This document shows, piece by piece, positions 60,601 through 64,000 of a stretch of DNA of 64,000 nucleotides. How positions within the stretch are numbered: the stretch's first letter is position 1; every line of letters starts with the position of its first letter. The notes under the pieces were generated by a model. The model saw nothing but the letters and a program-made list of their open reading frames with translations. It had not been told where the DNA came from and ran no database searches. The position numbers and the translations under genes were made by a program. The stretch is from Rhynchospora pubera (Eukaryota > Streptophyta > Magnoliopsida > Poales > Cyperaceae): positions 15,486,699-15,550,698 of the forward strand of contig CM051459.1 in the NCBI GenBank assembly GCA_028095005.1, written 5' to 3'.

Positions 60601-62214
60601 ACGGATATTGAATAAATAGGTTGTTAGTCAAGTCTGCTACTACAAGCTTTGAAGAAATGAAATTTTGCCTTTTTACCAAAAAGAAACAGAAAAGATTAAT
60701 CGAGTAGGAGAACAATTGACATCTCAAAAAACAAAAAAAGGAGGAGAACAATTGCTCAGACAACTGTACTCGTGCTGATAAGTTTCAGAGGTCATCACTG
60801 GCGCAAGATGCAGTTTAACTTTAGCCGAATCAGCTACTAATTGTATAGCTATAAAGAAGGCTGTCTACTGTCAGCTTGTAATTACGCTTCTCCACACTTA
60901 AAAAGCTTTTAAACTGTTGATTGATGTGTCTGAACTCCGAAGTGCAGCCGTGCAGGGTGTGCATTAGACATTAGTGAGAAATTTTGAACTTCATCGAAAA
61001 CTATTTGGTTTTATTTGGGCCGAAGTGAATTGGATCAAGGATATGTGAAAGATTACAAATTGTGTACTGTTACTTCACGCAAAAGTGTTCAATTTCTCTG
61101 TAAATGGATCGTTTCCAATTCTATCTAGATCCTTCCATACGTTCCCAACATCAAGTGAGAGAAAAAAAAAATTCAAAATTGCAATAATGTTTTTTGAGGT
61201 TTCAAATTTCAATAATTGAAGTTTTACATAGGGGCAGGGGGGCCACATGATGGGCTTTCATCTTAGACTTAGATATACCTGACCATCCAAAAGCTCCAAA
61301 ACCTTATAAGGTCCCTTTCTATGAATAACACCGCCACAGAAAAAGAGAGAGCACAAAAAACAAAAACGAGGATGAATTGACCAGCTTATACTTATCGTTT
61401 GAGAATTTCTTATGGGCCGAGGGCCCACTACTTTCGTAGCCCGTCCCACCTGACTTTATAGCATCCTGACGTTTTAAAATTTTTAAAGATTTTCTGTGTC
61501 GATTTCAGGAGTCATCCGTGTGCAATGTTTCAGACAAGGGACTTAGCTTCCTCGCAACAGTGTGCATGTAGTAGCACAAGGGACTTAGAGTTGTTGCACA
61601 TATTTTGGTTGTCAATTTTACATTATTCATAAACCAAAGATAATGGAAAACGACGAGGGATTTGGTTGAATGATGCCATCATGAACAAGGATGCCTTTAT
61701 TAGGTGTTGATGCCTCAAGTTGTGGTTGCACCGATAAATACACCAGCCACCACCAGTTTATTTTTTGGCTAAATATAACGACTTTGTTGTTAAGTTATAT
61801 GGCGATATGGAATTTAATTTTTATCGTTTTATGTAATGTGGCAATATAATATGTGAGTACCTGTGTTGTATGCATTCTTGATTGGCTCCAACGCCTCAGC
61901 TGAGCATGGTTATGTGGGTTCCCCAATTCAATATGACAAAATGTAAGTCCAGATCAGACTTATTAATAATTATTTTTTGAACTAAAGCGGCCTGACGTAG
62001 GCCTCCATTAAAAGAAAGAGTGTACAAGAGTGATTGGGTTGTGGCCATTCAATTCAAGTTAGGAAGGTCTAAATGATGTGATTTAAAATAAAGGGCACAA
62101 ATTTGTCTATTACAATCCGATATTTCCCGTTTCACCCCAGTGCTGCCTAAACCAAATTTCGAAGTAAACTCAAAATTGCATCATGTCAAGTATAAAGATA
62201 TGAGTAAACCTATA
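60601..62214. other. Intergenic, possibly more plastid-like sequence at left
   Basis: 60,640-60,770 contains an open frame (NEILPFYQKETEKINRVGEQ) of plastid-like composition that could extend the insert, but I cannot place it. The rest shows no gene. The minus-strand ORF at 61,258-61,449 has a phrase (KGPYKVLELLDGQ) like a retrotransposon integrase tail but lacks any supporting context. Confidence 0.35.
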
Positions 62215-62595
62215 GTGCATACTAATGTACCGAAATTTCGGTGCATACTGATTCGAACTCTTTGGTGTGTTTTAAAATGACCGATCTAAATCATCTAATA
62301 TAATCTTTCTATTGAAATATCCTTATTAACCAAATTTTTTATTTTTTGGAAATTTTTAAGTATTTTTTTCGGATTTTTTTAAAAACTGCTTTATTTGAAC
62401 GGTTCAGAAAAAATTAGATAAACGATTTTCTAAAATTAAAAAAATAGTAAAAAAATAAAAAATATATATATAAAATTTGGTCGATAAGGAGATTATAATA
62501 GGGAGATCATCTTGGATGGTTTGGATCGATCATTTTGAATCAGATTGAAAAATTTGGATCAGTATGCACCGAAATTCCGGTACATTAGTATGCAC
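62215..62595. mobile_element. 381 bp foldback MITE, long inverted repeats
   Basis: Left end GTGCATACTAATGTACCG and right end CGGTACATTAGTATGCAC are inverted, continuing through 'aatttcggtgcatactgatt' on both arms to about 65 bp or more, then more weakly ('aaaatga', 'ccgatctaaatcatc' against 'gatggtttggatcg'). The AT-rich centre has no gene. A diverged partial relative lies at 37,480-37,720 in the CACTA element. The target duplication is unclear. Confidence 0.72.
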
Positions 62596-64000
62596 AGTAT
62601 GTTTTCTCATAAAGATATTGCTGGTTATATATTAATAATCAAGTTTTATACATTATTCATGTATTCTACTTCCTCTGTTTAGTTTGTTAATATAAACATA
62701 TATTAATTGTTTTGCAAGTTTCAATTTGAAAACTTCTTTTGGGTCCAAACAAAAACCAAAATTGGCATATGGGAACAAATTACAATTCAAATTTTTTACA
62801 TATGCAAAAAAAAAATTCAAATTTAATAAAAATTTATCATGCGATAGTGCATTTTTAGACCAAATAAAAAGAACTCCCGTCTTACAATTTTTAATATTCA
62901 TAAACAACTTGTTTCATCAGGTTTCAAGAACGTACCCTCATTCGAAAAGTAGTATCTTAATATTAAATTAAAAGTTTCTTATTTCTTAAGTATTTTAAAG
63001 CCATAATTATCCAGTTGAAAAAAAAATAGATAAGTATCATGTATAGGAAATTTATAAAGCACCACTTGGATACGAACCAACCATACCCTTAAATCATTTC
63101 AAATAGGTCCAACAACCCAAAATGTAACATAGTCCATCGTTGTCTCATTCCAAATAGCTGCTTTTTTTTATTTAATTATAATCTGGAAATGGTACGGGAA
63201 AAATAATCGTTAAAAGAACATTTTCTGTAGCAAGATACAGACTAGATGAATCTTAATTAATTAAATAAAAGCAGAAGAAAACGATACGCAGGAATTAATT
63301 TCCTCTGCTTTATGGCTAGTCATCCAACCATCCCAAATGTCTTGGTTGTGCTCGAGTTTCCAGTTTTAAGTTTTAGAGGAGATGGAGAAAGATTAAGTAA
63401 ATTTTAGACTCTATCTTGTTCCAAAACTTAAAAAGATGGAGGAGTGAATGCAAATAAAGTAAAGAGTTAATTTCCAATAACTAACTTTTGTAATTCAAAA
63501 TTGAAGTGTACGAAATAATTCTACTCAGCCTCCCTGATCTTCCCTCACCTCTTAAATATTTACTGGAGCACAGCCTTAGTATCCAAATTTTTAACCATTC
63601 GATGCTGAACAAATGGACCAGATCGACATTTAATCGGTGGTTCAGACTTCAGTTTTCGAAACTATATACCATCCTTAATTCGGAATCAAACTGTTAATAA
63701 CTGTACGTTCTTGTGCGTAACACTTTATTAAATTGCAGGACATACTGCTTATAAAACAAAAACGCATGGGAAATATATCCCTTACCGTTGGGTTTAGCCT
63801 CAAATTATTTATTTATTTATTTATTTTATTTTAATAGTAGAAGTAGGGTTTTTGCATGCGCCTGATTTTTAAATTACAGTTCCAAAGTTTTAAAGTTAAT
63901 ATTGTATGCATAATCTATATCTATATAGTGAAAATATGACGTCTATATCTATAGTAGTCTCTATCCACCATATCTAAAAAAATAAGAAAATATGACTTCT
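62596..64000. other. Intergenic, nothing recognised
   Basis: AT-rich, no gene, RNA or element boundary supported. A (TTTA) run at about 63,805-63,832. Confidence 0.45.

Noticed and set aside
61258..61449. Retrotransposon integrase tail (KGPYKVLELLDGQ)
   Set aside because: Only one short phrase with no integrase or chromodomain context; the adjacent frame is equally open.

Overview
This is nuclear DNA from a flowering plant. The evidence is AT-rich sequence with GT-AG introns, a 14-exon CIPK-type protein kinase, an F-box gene, a class III peroxidase relic, plant-type hAT, CACTA, Mutator and Harbinger-like transposons, a solo LTR, and an inserted plastid (ycf1-like) fragment. I cannot name the species.

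Layout. 1-4.8 kb is gene-poor with two MITE-like elements. 5.37-27.15 kb is the remains of one class III peroxidase gene. It has been broken by a 319 bp hAT-like insertion (8 bp target duplication), a 192 bp Mutator-like MITE (9 bp target duplication) and an 18,982 bp array of a ~174 bp satellite lying inside a coding exon between Gly-Arg and His-Asp-Gly codons, plus a late in-frame stop. Its intron also holds a diverged second copy of its own upstream region. 27.8-32.35 kb is a 4,566 bp hAT element with a six-exon but decayed transposase on the minus strand; it landed in an older open reading frame. 33.05-42.69 kb is a 9,642 bp CACTA element (TIR CACTACTAGAA, 3 bp target duplication AAT) with no recognisable transposase, carrying a phase-consistent three-exon small gene and some unresolved exon-like pieces. 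44.99-46.67 kb is a solo LTR with a repeated palindrome. 50.24-53.43 kb is the CIPK gene, which looks intact (441 aa). 54.6-55.9 kb is a foldback element with an internal minisatellite. 56.5-56.95 kb is a Mutator-like foldback MITE just upstream of the intact F-box gene (57.17-59.40 kb, 398 aa). 59.77-62.6 kb holds two more foldback MITEs and plastid-derived DNA.

The two intact genes occupy the right third. They act in different processes, Ca2+/CBL signalling and probable SCF ubiquitin-ligase targeting, and show no functional link beyond proximity. The left half is a site of nested insertion and satellite growth. The most unusual structure is the satellite array inside a peroxidase coding exon, with flanking coding sequence that rejoins in frame. 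It has no visible target-site duplication and shows internal higher-order duplications of about 1.9 kb.
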